Shown: positions 32,096 to 43,951, counted from the stretch's first letter. The stretch is 64,000 nucleotides of DNA from Iris pallida (GCA_029216955.1 JANAVB010002199.1:13757417-13821416); one strand, 5' to 3'. Translations and numbers: made by a program. Notes: generated by a model from the sequence alone, not told the origin.

Positions 32096-32104
32096 TTATT
32101 TATA
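32096..32104 (-). promoter_or_regulatory. TATA box of the antisense gene
   Basis: TATAAATAA on the minus strand lies 122 bp before the exon 1 ATG. Upstream of it (32133-32260 on the plus axis) are GCGCCTA words at about 32136, 32160 and 32186, the same motif that fills the LTR U3. Confidence 0.55.
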
Positions 32105-32319
32105 GCTTTTGAAGAATTCAAATCGACGTAACCGATCGCGCCTAAACCGCTGCAATCAATCGCGCCTAAAATATCCACCACAACAGATTGCGCCTATTCA
32201 GCCTGAAGATCCGTTCTTGCCTTAAAATGCGCAAATTCTTCAAATATCAAGCGCGGTTTGACTTGGTCATATGCAAAATTATTCAAAGTATTTCGAACTT
32301 TTGAAAATTCAAAATTCGA

Positions 32320-32337
32320 AAACTTTGAAGGGGGTCT
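32320..32337 (+). other. Polypurine tract of the Tat element
   Basis: The purine-rich GAAGGGGGTCT directly before the 3' LTR (TG at 32338) is the expected primer site for plus-strand DNA synthesis. Confidence 0.7.
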
Positions 32338-33284
32338 TGTAGGTCCAAAAAATCAAACCGCGCCTAGGTTTGATTCAACCGATTGATCAGAACGTGTCTA
32401 CACACAGATGGCGCCTACTTCACCAACAAACTCAGAATGCGCCTATTTCTTCATCACAGAGGCGAACTTCACAAACCGCGCTTAGCTGACGTGGAGTCAT
32501 CATTACCCGACAAACACGAAAATCGAGAAGGCGCTATCATTCCTATGATGGCGCGGCGCTCGAGAAAGATATGACAGCTGTCTAAACAGATTGCGCCTAC
32601 ATCAAAGAACTAGGCGCTATCATCAGACTGTGCCTACTTTTGACTATATCAAGCACACTTCGCAGACTGCGCCTACTTTTGACTATATCAAGCACACTTC
32701 GCAGATTGCGCCTACTTCTATCCAAACTCAGCACACTTTGCAGATTGCGCCTACGAAGAAGGCGCAGTTCAAAACAACATCAATTCAGAGCTTGCCACGT
32801 GTCCCTGAAACAGGCGCGCTTTGACTAAATCAACGCCTAACTACCACACTACATGTCCAACACGTGTCCCACTAACTGTACACGACCAAGCGCATTTTAA
32901 TCAAATAATGCCACGTGTCTAGAGCAGTTGGTGCACGTTCGTGATAATGGAGTGAAAACAGGCGCAGTTTGTCATACGTGCTCAAAACAGGCGCACTTCA
33001 ACCAGGCGCTCTCCAGAATAACTGCCCAAAACAGTTATTTCAGAACTCTATAAATAGAGTTTCGTTTCCATTCAACAGATCACGAAAAAGATCAAGAGAA
33101 ATCAGAGTTTTCGTCCAAGTGCTGCTGCGTTCTTCAGAGATTCAAGTCTTCAAAATTTACATCGTCCAAGGGATAAAGCGATCGTCATTCAGATCGGATT
33201 CCTATAGTTATACTTTCCCAGAATTCTTGTAATATTCTTTACAAAGTTTGTGAAATAAAGATCATACTTTTGTTTTTGCAAACA
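32338..33284 (+). repeat. 3' LTR of the Tat element
   Basis: 947 bp, colinear with the 5' LTR without indels; I count seven substitutions. TATA at 33049-33057, AATAAA at 33254-33259. Followed by the duplicated GGCAC (33285-33289). Confidence 0.95.
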
Positions 33285-33887
33285 GGCACCTTAGCTGCTG
33301 TCAGAATAGCCTCAATATCCTTAAGCCATGCATCTGCTGAGATGGCATCCTCCGTTCCTTCGAAACGGCAGGGGTTGAACTTGCAAAACCTGGCTGACGC
33401 TCCTGAATCTGTCCTTGCCCCTCTTTCCAAAGCTGTCTGCAATCCTTGGTTAAGTAGTACATTCTGCTCTTGTAACTGAGCGTGCATACGCTGCTGGGCT
33501 AACATCTGATGTTGCTGAGTAGCCATCATCCCTCTCATAATCTCCAGAAGGGCTGGTGTGTCTACTCCCACAGGGGTAGGTGGAACTGTTGGTAGTGGTG
33601 GAACATCCGGATACTGCGATCCAGCTGCTGCTTCCACTATCACTTCTTCTTGGATGGTCTCTTGAGTTAGTACCGGCCCTTGTTGCTGACCAACATGGTC
33701 AGGTTGTCCGTGTTGCTCTTGTTGTTGTTGTCCAGTCCTGGCAGATGCGGACGAGGTGCCCCTAAGAAAAGGGACAAAAGAACAATCAAACGATCGGACA
33801 GGAAAGATCAATGAAGTCAAAGGATACCGGAATGTCAAGCTAGAGTCGAGAGTAATGAACAAGGGGGAACATGTGTGATTGAGACAT
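33285..33887 (-). pseudogene. gag: Chromovirus A gag, N-terminal part (split by the Tat element)
   Basis: Encodes a Gln-rich N-terminus (TGQQQQEQHGQPDHVGQQQG), a helical segment (MMATQQHQMLAQQRMHAQLQ) and the start of the capsid region (FCKFNPCRFEGTEDAISADA). It then runs into the Tat LTR. No AUG opens this frame before the MRGMMATQ segment, and the frame upstream of GTSSASARTG has an odd hydrophobic sequence ending in a good splice acceptor (TTTTCTTAG at about 33762-33770). A 109-bp intron (33762-33870) would join an AUG at 33885-33887 in frame. That is a hypothesis. Confidence 0.75.
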
Positions 33888-33949
33888 CCTATAAATTAAA
33901 ACACCCCACAAGTCTGAGATCAGACCTGCATGGGCCACCACTAAAACCT

Positions 33950-36900
33950 TGTCACGCCCCAGAACCAGAATACTGGAGAGCAGGGGAATGACTCAGCCAG
34001 CTACGTATTACGGGTAGATGAATACCGTATAATACGATCAATGCTGTCTAAAAGACAAGGGGGTGCATACTACATGAAAGTCTCGCTAAGGTCACTTCAC
34101 ATCTATTGTCTCAATCATTCAAACAAAAAACAGAAATAGAGAACATGTAAGATAAAGCAGTAAGGCGTGCCAAACGCTCAGTCAAAATGTTCTTGATATC
34201 TGGCTTTACAAAACATAGCCAGATGATGTATCAAAGTATACACAATTGTTATCAGCTGCAGTCTGACTTAATTACAATTATACAAAAGTAAGTGCAAGAC
34301 AATCCGACTAACATGTCGGTGCCAAACGGCAAAGTATAAAGTAAATAACAAAACGAGCAGGGAGGTAAGGAATCCACTCGAGTCCTCCTGCGATCATCCC
34401 TCTAGTATTGACCATCTTGGAGGTAGAGGTAAGCTGAGTCCTCGGGAACCGGCTCTAAATCTGGCCATGCAAAACCAGAGAGGTTAGACCTCTAATAGCA
34501 AGTACCGCAAGGAAGCACGATATGAGACATTAAACCAGTAATTAAGAGAATATAATAATAGATCTCTGCTTGCTACTGGGATTCACATAACATCACGACA
34601 CTTCGAACCAACCTCCCAACCAAACAAGGACAGAAGTTGGCCCGTCATGTCCTGATGCTCTGATCATCTCGGTTAGGTAACAGAGTAGGTACAATACACA
34701 AACAAATCAACTTAAACGGCCATCCTACTCCTACGGCTTACTACTGTGAGTCCCAAGTTATCCTGGAATTTTGCAATAAAGATTTCTCAGTTCTTACTAT
34801 GGACAAGCAAGGCTAGTCGATCCAATCAATCAATTGCGCCAATCATGAATTAGACGAGTCCCAGCAGGACGCCCGTCATCAATATACAATATATAATAAA
34901 TAGTATAACCAGATACCGCTCCATGCCCGTGTGGCAGGTTTGCAGTATCTGTGGGGACCAGCCGGCCTGTCGGGCACTACTAGTCCCAAGAGGGCTGCCA
35001 TGTAAGAACTCGGGAATCCATTCTCTCCATGCAATTATTATTTTTATTTAACTTAATAGTCTCTACGTTGAGTGAAATTCCATGCCGTGGATCATGGTCA
35101 TTCAGAATGAGTACTTTCGTACGGGGTACGATATGCACAACTCTACAACGATGCCCGTGCGGTTAGGTTGTAGGTCTTACATAGCGTAATGCAACAATCC
35201 AAACTAACCACGGAACAATCATGCCTTGACCATAAAGTACACATGCTTCTTTTATAGTAAAATAAATAAATAAATGAATTGAAGCCTGCATGTGTGCCTG
35301 TATGTCAATATTCGGGATTGGCCAATCGATTTCAAATATGAACGTGTCTTATTCCATTTAATTCAATAAGACGACTAGCCAGTCTCTTAGTTCCATCTAG
35401 GAACGCATGATCAATAATTAATCAAGATAACAATCAATGTTAATTAATGCCAAATTTGGGAAATAAACATTGGGAAATAACTAATGATTGGGAAATAAAT
35501 AATCTCATGAGCCGTGGAAAATGAATGGAAAATAAATAATCTCATGCGCTGTCGGAAATGATTGGAAAATAAATAATCTCATGCGCTGTGGGAAATGATT
35601 GGGGAATAAATAAATCTCATGCGCTGTGGGGAATGTTTGGAAAATAAAGAATCTCATGCGCATATCATGCACTGTGGGAAAGGTTGGGAAATAAATAATA
35701 TCATGCGCCTGAGGGAAATGATTGGGAAATAAATAATATCATGCGCCTGAGGGAAATGATTGGGAAATAAATAATATCATGCGCTGAGGAATAAGATTGG
35801 GAAATAAATAATCTCATGCGCCTGAGGAATGAGATTCTTATGCGGCTGTGAGATGAGATTGGGAAATAAATAATCCATGCACCTGAGGAATGAGATTGGG
35901 AAATAAATAAACTCATGCGCTGTGGGAATGCGGCTGTGAGATGAGATTGGGAAATAAATAATCCATGCGCCAGAGGAATGAGATTAGGAAATAAATAAAC
36001 TCATGCGCTGTGGGAATGTGGCTGTGAGATGAGATTGAGAAATAAATAATTCATGCGCCTGAGGAATGAGATTGGAAAATAAATAAACTCATGAGCTGTG
36101 GGAATGTGGCTGTGAGATGAGATTAGGAAATAAATAATCCATGCGCCCGAGGAATGAGATTGGGAAATAAATAATCTCATGCGCCTGAGGAATGAGATTG
36201 GGAAATAAATAATCTCATGCGCCTGAGGAATGAGGTTGGAAAATAAATAATCCATGCGCCTGAGGAATGAGATTGGGAAATAAATAATCTCATGCGCCTG
36301 AGGAGTAAGATTGGGAAATAAATAATCTCCTGCGCCTGAGAAATGAGATTCTTATGCGGCTGTGTGCGGCTGGGACTGTTCTTCTTCTCCGAATTTCTGA
36401 GAACAGAACCATGGAAGAGAACCATGGAAGCCATTGCTTCCAAGCTCCATAAATCCTTCATCCCAAGCCCAAATATGGACTTCCATAGGTCAAAATTGGG
36501 TAAAACGAAATTCTCTACAACATGGAACCATCAAAACTTGAAGATAACAAAGTTTACTAGATCAAAATCTAAGAAATCCAAAAATGTAACAAACTTAGAT
36601 CTACAACAAATCAGCCATGGAAATTGAAAATGCTAAGTACTAAAGAGGCTTAGAATCAAGTAAGGAGGATGATGGAACAATAATAATGGGGATCCATCAA
36701 GAAGCAAGTTGGCACTTGCCTTGCTCTCCTAGGTTGGTGGGAGAGTTATGAGGAAGAAGAAGATAAATGAGAAGAAGTAATGAAGAGAGAGAAAGGGTTT
36801 GGGGCTTTTAAATGAAGGAGTGGTGGTAGGTGGGGGGTTTATTTCGGTTCATGATGAACCAACATAATTAAACCAATCTGAGCTGAACCCATAGCAAAGC

Positions 36901-37072
36901 TGAAGCAGAGTATAAAAGCAGAAAGTAAAGTGCAGAAATAAAATTGCAGAAAATTAATTAACATAAAATTAAAGGAATTTAAATACAGAGCAATACATGA
37001 TAAATATAAAATATTTACATTTAAACAGTACATGCATTCTAAAAATACGTATTCTGGGAATGGAAAGTGACA
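33950..37072 (-). repeat. LTR shared by chromoviruses A (5') and B (3')
   Basis: 3123 bp, GTGACA end at 33950 and TGTCAC start at 37072. It serves as the 5' LTR of A and the 3' LTR of B, with only one LTR between the two internal regions. Contains the minisatellite at about 35455-36355 and the TTTAAAAG core promoter near 36805. Confidence 0.9.
35455..36355. repeat. LTR minisatellite, second array
   Basis: Same 37-40-bp GGGAAATAAATAATCTCATG unit family as 10196-11030, with different unit order and count, and a local truncation near 35655-35670. Confidence 0.9.
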
Positions 37073-37240
37073 TCTCTACCCTCCTTAGAAAAATTTCGTC
37101 CTCGGAATTTCAAATCCAAGCATGATAGAAACATCAGAGCTGAACTACTCTAGGTATAAGCAATTTAAGTAAGCAATCATTCTACAATGTCAATAGTATG
37201 TAACATATCTATGTTGAACATTCTACGATACCAAGCAATT

Positions 37241-40200
37241 CTACTCGTAAGGTGGCAAGCATGAGGAGTTAAGACAACCAAGGTATACAGAAAGAGATAT
37301 ACCTTGTGAGTCAAACAGGTGCGGATACCGTGATTGGATATCATCCTCACGTTCCCACGTTGACTCCCCTAAAGAGTGATGACCCCAAGCAACCCGGACA
37401 AGGCTAATTGTTCGGTTCTTGAGTATCTTCTCTCTTCGGTCCAAAATAGACACAGGCTGTTCCTCGTAAGACAGGTTGGTACCAACAACCAGCTCAGAAT
37501 GATCAAGAATATGGCTTGGGTCTGATACATACCTTCGCAACTGAGATACATGAAATACGTCATGCACCTCTCGTAACGAAGGTGGAAGGGATAAACGATA
37601 AGCAACATCGCCTATCCTCTCAAGAATAACAAATGGGCCCACGTACCGCGGACTCAACTTCCCGCGAACGCCAAACCTAATGACCCCACGGGTAAGTGAG
37701 ATCCGCAAGAACACGTGGTCCCCAACAGAAAACTCTAGCGGCCTACGATACTGGTCCGCCCAATGACGATGCCGATCCTGTGCAACTCGAATTCGCTCTC
37801 TAATTCCTTTGACTAATTCAACTGTCTGAACAATCATTTTCGGGCCTAACATCTTTCTCTTCCCGATATCATCCTATGCTAGTGGCGACCTACACTTCTT
37901 ACCATATAGTGCTTCAAACGGCGCCATCTGGATACTGGCTTGATAACTGTTGTTATAAGAAAACTCAACTAAGTGCAGGTGGCTCTCCCAAGATCCTCCA
38001 AAATCTAGGGTGCAAGCTCGCAACATATCTTCTAGGGTCTGAATTGTTCTTTCTGATTGCCCGTCCGTCTGTGGATGGTAAGCCGTGCTAAATCTTAACT
38101 TGGTACCCAAGCTATGATGTAAGCTCTTCCAAAAATGTGATGTAAAACGGGTATCTCTGTCTGACACAATACTGACTGGGACCCCATGCTGCCTGACTAT
38201 CTGCTGCATATACAATTCTGCCAACTTCTCCGTAGATTGACCTACTCTAAAAGGAAGAAAGTGCGCCACCTTTGTAAGCCGATCTACTATCACCCAAATA
38301 GCATTTTTACCACTTGGTGATCTTGGTAAACCGGTCACAAAGTCTATTGTAATATGTTCCCACTTCCATTCCGGGATAGGAAGCGGTTGCAATAACCCAG
38401 CTGGCCTCTGCTGTTCTGCCTTCACTTGCTGACATACCAAGCCATGGGAAACGAATCTAGCTATCTCCCTCTTCATCTCGTTCCACCAGAAGTGCTGCTT
38501 GATATCTTGGTACATCTTGGTCCCTCCAGGGTGTATGGAATACTGAGAGCTGTGAGCTTCTGCCATAACCTCCTGTCTGATATCTCCACTCGGCACACAT
38601 AGACGTGACCCAAACCTAAGTGTACCATCTTCATGAATTCTCATCTCCTTCCTGAGTCCTGACTCACATTCTGTCCTAAGCTTCTGAATCCTTGGGTCTT
38701 GTGCCTGAGCTGCCTTGATCCTATCTACCAAGTTGGATTGAACTTGTAGACTCGCCAGAACTCCTACATCACTAGGAAGTAAAATCTCGATGCCCATCTC
38801 CTGAAGGTCTTCTAAGATATGCTTCTGTGTTGTTAACATAAATGTGCCGCCTCTCCTGCTGAGAGCGTCTGCTACCACATTAGCCTTGCCTGGATGATAC
38901 TGAAGCTCCACGTCATAGTCCTTAATCAACTCCAACCATCTTCTCTGCCTCATGTTCAGTTCCTTCTGAGTAAAAATGTACTTCAGACTTTTGTGGTCTG
39001 TGTACATGTCCACTCGATCACCATATAAGTAATGCCTCCATAGCTTCAAAGCAAATACTACTGCCGCCAACTCCAAATCATGAGTTGGATAATTCTTCTC
39101 GTGGTCACGAAGTTGCCTAGATGCGTATGCTATCACCTTCCCATGCTGCATGAGGACACATCCAAGTCCTTTACCTGACGCATCACAATAAACGGTAAAA
39201 CCTCCGGGTCCAACTGGCAATGTAAGAATAAGCGCTGATATCAACTTCTGCTTCAGATTCTCAAATGATGTCTAGCATTCTGCCGACCAGACGAATGGTA
39301 CATCCTTCCGTGTCAAGCGGGTCATGGGTGCTGAAAGCCTTGCAAAGTCTGATAAAAACCTTCTGTAATATCCTGCCAATCCCAAGAAACTCCGTACATC
39401 TGCTACGGTCTTGGGTACTGGCCAACTCTCTACTGCTTCTACCTTCTTGGGATCTACTGCTACTCCAGCTCCTGATATGATATGACCCAAAAATGAAATG
39501 TGATTCGTCCATAACTCACACTTGCTGAGCTTGGCATACAACTAGTTCTCTCTCAGAACCTGTAACACTTTCCTGAGGTGGTCTTCATGCTCCTCTTCAC
39601 TAGCAGAGTATACGAGAATGTCGTCAAGAAACACAACGACAAACTGATCTAAGTATGGCATAAAGATGCGGTTCATCAAATCCATAAATATTGCTGGAGC
39701 ATTGGTCAAACCAAACGGCATTACTAAGAATTCATAATGCCCATACTTCGACCTGAATGCTGTCTTGGGAATGTCCTCCTTCCGAACCCTCACTTGATGA
39801 TACCCTGAACGAAGATCTATCTTGGAGAAAACTCTAGCTTTGCTCAACTGATCAAATAAGTCGTCGATCCTTGGTAGTGGGTACTTGTTCTTTACTGTCG
39901 CCGCGTTAAGCTTCCTGTAGTCAATGCACAGTCTGGACGACCCATCCTTCTTCCCCACAAGTACCACTGGTGCTGTCCATGGTGATATGCTAGTTTGGAT
40001 GAACTTCTTCTCCTTCAGTTCCTCTATGTGCTGATATACCTTGGCCTGCTCGGAATCCGCCATTCTGTAAACTCGATCTGATATCGGTTTAGTTCCAGGT
40101 GCCAATTCTATACTGAACTCAATATCTCTAACCGGTGGTAGACCTGGAAGTTCTTCAGGAAATACGTCTAGAAACTCTTCAACTACCTTCGGGACCTGAA

Positions 40201-40768
40201 CTTCTTCCATTGCCGTTATTACTCCCTGCTCTTGTTGAGTTGTCTCTGATCTGACTAAGGTGAATCTCTTTATGCCTGGAATATCAAAAGATACACTCCC
40301 TCTACGACAATCTATCGTCGCATGACTGTCTTTTAGCCAGTCCATGCCTAAGATAACGTCGAAATTTCCAACAGGAAATTCTATCAACCAGGCGGGTAAG
40401 AAATGCCCGCAAACTACAACGCCACATGCTAGAATAACTCTACTAACTCCTACGAGCCCATTGCCAGTGAGTTTATTTAACCTCCCTGGCAATACCTCGA
40501 ATTCTATTCCTAGTCGTGTTGCAAATTGTGCAGATATAAATGAGTGCGATGCTCCCGAATCAAACAATGCTACTGCGGGATAAGAGGCGACGAAAATGTT
40601 ACCTGCCACAACATCTCCTGATGCCAATGCCTCTTCCAAGGACACAGTGAATGCCTGCCCTCGACCTCCTTGCTGGTTCCCATGCTGCGGCCTAGCCTGG
40701 TGCTGTTGCTGGCCCCTGCCTTGGTGATGCTGGGGTGGCCTATGCTGGTATTGCTGCATCGACGGTCC
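37241..40768 (-). pseudogene. pol: Chromovirus B pro-pol with three nonsense codons
   Basis: Protease, RT and part of the palm are open from 40759 to 39545. Stops are at 39542-39544 (CAG to TAG in RT), 39272-39274 (CAG to TAG after RT) and 37874-37876 (TGG to TAG at the end of integrase). Between them the frames are intact: RNase H and integrase 39244-37877, and integrase tail with chromodomain 37852-37241. Copy B retains the 23-bp protease-RT segment that copy A has lost. Confidence 0.9.
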
Positions 40769-42006
40769 CTACTGCCGAAACATCTGAGCCTGTGGCATTA
40801 ACGGACGCTGGGCCAATGGTCTCACTGCCACTGCGGGTCCTCGATACTGCCCTGCCTCCGGTGCTGGCAGACCAGAAAACTGCTATACTGGTTCTTCCTC
40901 TGTTGCTGTTGCTGCTGCCTGGGTGGTGGTGCTGGCCCTCGCATTGCCACATCGTGAATGCGAATGCCAAGGGATGGTGCTGTTGTCCGGGGCGTTGCTC
41001 CCCCTCCTCTTTCAATCTGACTGTGAGATCTCTTTTGACCTCCAGTCCTCGCCGTGATTCTCTGAATGGTGATCTTATGCCTTCGGGTCGCCATCAATAC
41101 TTCGTCAAAAGTCTGGTAGTTGTGCCCTTCTATCAATTGCAAGAGCTCAAGGTGAAACCCTTGCTGGAACCTCATAGCCCTCTGGCTCTCTGTTGCTACC
41201 ATCTCTGGGGCGAACCTGCTCAATCTGCAGAACTCCGCTGCATAGGCATCTACCGTCTTGTCGGCCTACTTGAGGTTGATAAACTTCTGTTGTAGCTCAA
41301 ACTGTGCCACAACCCCATAGTACTTCGTCTTGAACCTTGCAGTAAAATCGTCCCAAGCAACAGGACGTCTGATGCCCACTTCCTCTGATTCCCACCAATC
41401 ACGTGCGAGATCCTGAAGTAACAACTTCACTTGATCCACACGTTCTTCTGCCGGCACCTTAGCTGCTGTCAGAATAGCCTCAATATCCTTAAGCCATGCA
41501 TCTGCTGAGATGGCATCCTCTGTTCCTTCGAAACGGCGGGGGTTGAACTTGCAAAACCTGGCTGACGCTCCTGAATCTGTCCTTGCCCCTCTTTCCAAAG
41601 CTGTCTGCAATCCTTGGTTAAGTAGTACATTCTGCTCTTGTAACTGAGCGTGCATACGCTGCTGGGCTAACATCTGATGTTGCTGAGTAGCCATCATCCC
41701 TCTCATAATCTCCAGAAGGGATGGTGTGTCTACTCCCACAGGGGTAGATGGAACTGTTGGTAGTAGTGGAACATCCGGATACTGCGATCCAGCTGCTGCT
41801 TCCACTATCACTTCTTCTTGGATGGTCTCTTGAGTTAGTACCGGCCCTTGTTGCTGACCAACATGGTCAGGTTGTCCGTGTTGCTCTTGTTGTTGTTGTC
41901 CAGTCCTGGCAGATGCGGACGAGGTGCCCCTAAGAAAAAGGACAAAAGAACAATCAAACGATCGGACAGGAAAGATCAATGAAGTCAAAGGATACCGGAA
42001 TGTCAA
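40769..42006 (-). pseudogene. gag: Chromovirus B gag, zinc knuckles deleted
   Basis: The N-terminal and capsid segments are as in copy A but uninterrupted at GGCAC. A CAG-to-TAG codon (41266-41268) ends the first frame after FINLK. Near 40891 a 145-bp deletion, with CTGGT at both ends in the intact copy, has removed both CCHC knuckles and shifted the frame. The amber codon before pro-pol (40769-40771) is retained. Confidence 0.88.
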
Positions 42007-42126
42007 GCTAGAGTCGAGAGTAACGAATCATGAGATCAAGGAGGAACATGTGTGATTGAGACATCCTATAAATTAAAACACCCCACAAGTCTGAGATCAG
42101 ACCTGCATGGGCCACCACTAAAACCT

Positions 42127-42814
42127 TGTCACGCCCCAGAACCAGAATACTGGAGAGCAGGGGAATGACTCAGCCAGCTACGTATTACGGGTAGATGAAT
42201 ACCGTATAATACGATCAATGCTGTCTAAAAGACAAGGGGGTGCATACTACATGAAAGTCTCGCTATGGTCACTTCACATCTATTGTCTCAATCATTCAAA
42301 CAAGAAACAGAAATAGAGAACATGTAAGATAAAGCAGTAAGGCGTGCCAAACGCTCAGTCAAAATGTTCTTGATATCTGGCTTTACAAAATATAGCCAGA
42401 TAATGTAGCAAAGTATACACAATTGTTATCAGCTGCAGTCTGACTTAATTACAATTATGCAAAAGTAAGTGCAAGACGGCAAAGTATAAAGTAAATAACA
42501 AAACGAGCGGTGAGGTAAGGAACCCACTCGAGTCCTCCTGCGATCATCCCTCTAGTATTGACCATCTTGGAGGTAGAGGTAAGCTGAGTCCTCAGGAACT
42601 GACTTTAAATCTGGCCATGCAAAACCAGAGAGGTTAGACCTCTAATAGCAAGTACCGAAAGGAAGCACGATATGAGACATTAAACCAGTAATTAAGAGAA
42701 TATAATAATAGATCTCTGCTTGCTACTGGGATTCACATAACATCACGACACTTCGAACCAACCTCCCAACCAAACAAGGACAGAAGTTGGCCCGTCATGT
42801 CCTGATGCTCTGAT
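42127..42814 (-). repeat. Truncated 5' LTR of chromovirus B
   Basis: Only the GTGACA-proximal 688 bp remain. A 27-bp deletion relative to the other LTRs lies near 42477. It ends at GAT shared with the solo LTR sequence. Confidence 0.9.
42812..42814. other. Duplication breakpoint with GAT microhomology
   Basis: To the left the sequence follows the chromovirus LTR (..GATGCTCTGAT, compare 9386-9396); to the right it follows the solo LTR (GATTTTCTATTTTG, compare 3238 onward). The shared GAT marks a microhomology join. Confidence 0.85.
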
Positions 42815-43951
42815 TTTCTATTTTGTTTCGCTCACTCTATTGTAAAATTATTCTTTTGAGGCGTTTAGCCGACGAGCACCTGTTAGCTCGATGCACTTTA
42901 CTTACTGTCTGCCTACGGGCTGTAAACATGATTAACAAATCCTACGGTTGATCATGTATGACTTAACTCTTGCTAGTCCTAGCATTTTGTACGACTAGCT
43001 TCATGATCAGCTGATATGTAATATTTGGGACGCATTTTATTGTATATTGGTGGTCAAACATCTTGTGATTATATTAGTTGGTTGAGATTGAGACAATAGG
43101 ATAATTTATGACCTTAAGAGACTGATGGCTTGTAGATAAACCCTCACATATCTAGACAGCCGTGACCGTATGGTGAGATGGATTCCATTTCATTATACGT
43201 AGCTGGCTATGTCTGCCCCCGCTCTCCAGTATTCTGGTTCTGGGGCGTGACAGGAATGCATGATTTGTCCTACTTGTCAAACTATTTTCAGTTGATGTAA
43301 GCCATAAAAAATTGCTATATTGACAAAGCAGGTGTCTAATAAACCAGTTGGACAAGAAAATGCAATAAAAACTCAACAGTAGATTTCCTGGTTGTAGATG
43401 AAAACATACATCATAAAAAGAAAAGCAAAAGTCCAATTGCTATTAAGTGGACCAGTAGCTTACACTCAGTTTTCAAATAAACTAAGTGGACTATTTCCAA
43501 AAGATTGCCAGTATAGGTGAAAACAGCAGAAGTGCAGTAATAATGACACTACCTGACACGACATACTAACAAGGTAAGGAAGCCCAAAAGAAAGAAGAAG
43601 AAGAAGGGAGCCCAAAAGAAAGAAGAAGAAGGGGGGGGGGTGTTGCGGGATTCATACTTCAAGGCCAAAGAACTATCTACATGTTGATTTTCATCATAAC
43701 TAAATATAAAAAATGTATGTTTCAACTTTAAACCAGAGTAATCCAGCATATTCTTTGTTTCTTATCTCTCTTCCTAAATTTTGAAACTTCCCTAACCTCT
43801 CTCTTCTCCAATCACAAGTATTTTATTACCAAGTGCCCTACTAAAGTGTCCAAACACAAATTTTCATAGCATTGTTATCATGGCAAAGGACAAGTCATGT
43901 TTGAGTTACATGGTTTTTACTTACTACTTGAATTTGAGAAGAACTTGTATT

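Larger units (their letters stand above)
16249..33284 (+). mobile_element. Complete Tat-lineage (Ogre/Retand/Grande group) Ty3/gypsy element with antisense genes
   Basis: 17,036 bp, flanked by 5-bp duplications GGCAC (16244-16248 and 33285-33289); the uninterrupted GGCAC site is visible in copies B and C. LTRs are 947 bp each and differ at 7 positions (6 transitions, 1 transversion). Order on the plus strand: LTR, PBS, one gag-pro-RT-RH-aRH-INT frame, then a 6.3-kb region coding on the minus strand (122-aa ORF; five-exon gene), PPT, LTR. The second (archaeal-type) RNase H between RH and integrase and the YVDDI RT motif identify the Tat lineage. Large size, a long N-terminal extension and extra ORFs are known in this lineage. 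It is structurally complete. Confidence 0.95.
8682..37072 (-). mobile_element. Chromovirus A (Tekay/Del-type Ty3/gypsy), interrupted by a nested Tat element
   Basis: Read on the minus strand, the order is 5' LTR (33950-37072, shared with copy B), gag, in-frame amber stop, protease, RT, RNase H, integrase, chromodomain, polypurine tract (11742-11757), 3' LTR (8682-11741). The left flank is CCACG (8677-8681), the same as at copy C. The chromodomain after integrase and the GAGGACGAAATTT..AAGGAGGG sequence before the 3' LTR are typical of plant Tekay-type chromoviruses. A 17-kb Tat element sits in gag. Copy A is inactive: split gag, a 23-bp deletion between protease and RT, and a nonsense codon after integrase. 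Confidence 0.9.
37073..42814 (-). mobile_element. Chromovirus B: internal region and truncated 5' LTR
   Basis: Colinear with chromovirus A without the Tat insertion. Polypurine tract at 37073-37088, pol, amber stop, gag, then 5' LTR 42127-42814. That LTR stops after 688 bp at the junction with a piece of solo LTR. A and B form LTR-internal-LTR-internal-LTR, the product expected from unequal recombination between LTRs. The sequence between the 5' LTR end (42127) and gag starts AGGTTTTAGTGG and has no TGGTATCAGAGC primer site. Confidence 0.88.

Noticed and set aside
32383..33232. Small plus-strand ORFs in the Tat LTRs (for example 77 and 87 codons)
   Set aside because: They fall in the U3/R region with repeated GCGCCTA words and are mirrored exactly in the other LTR (16294-17143); no evidence of translation.
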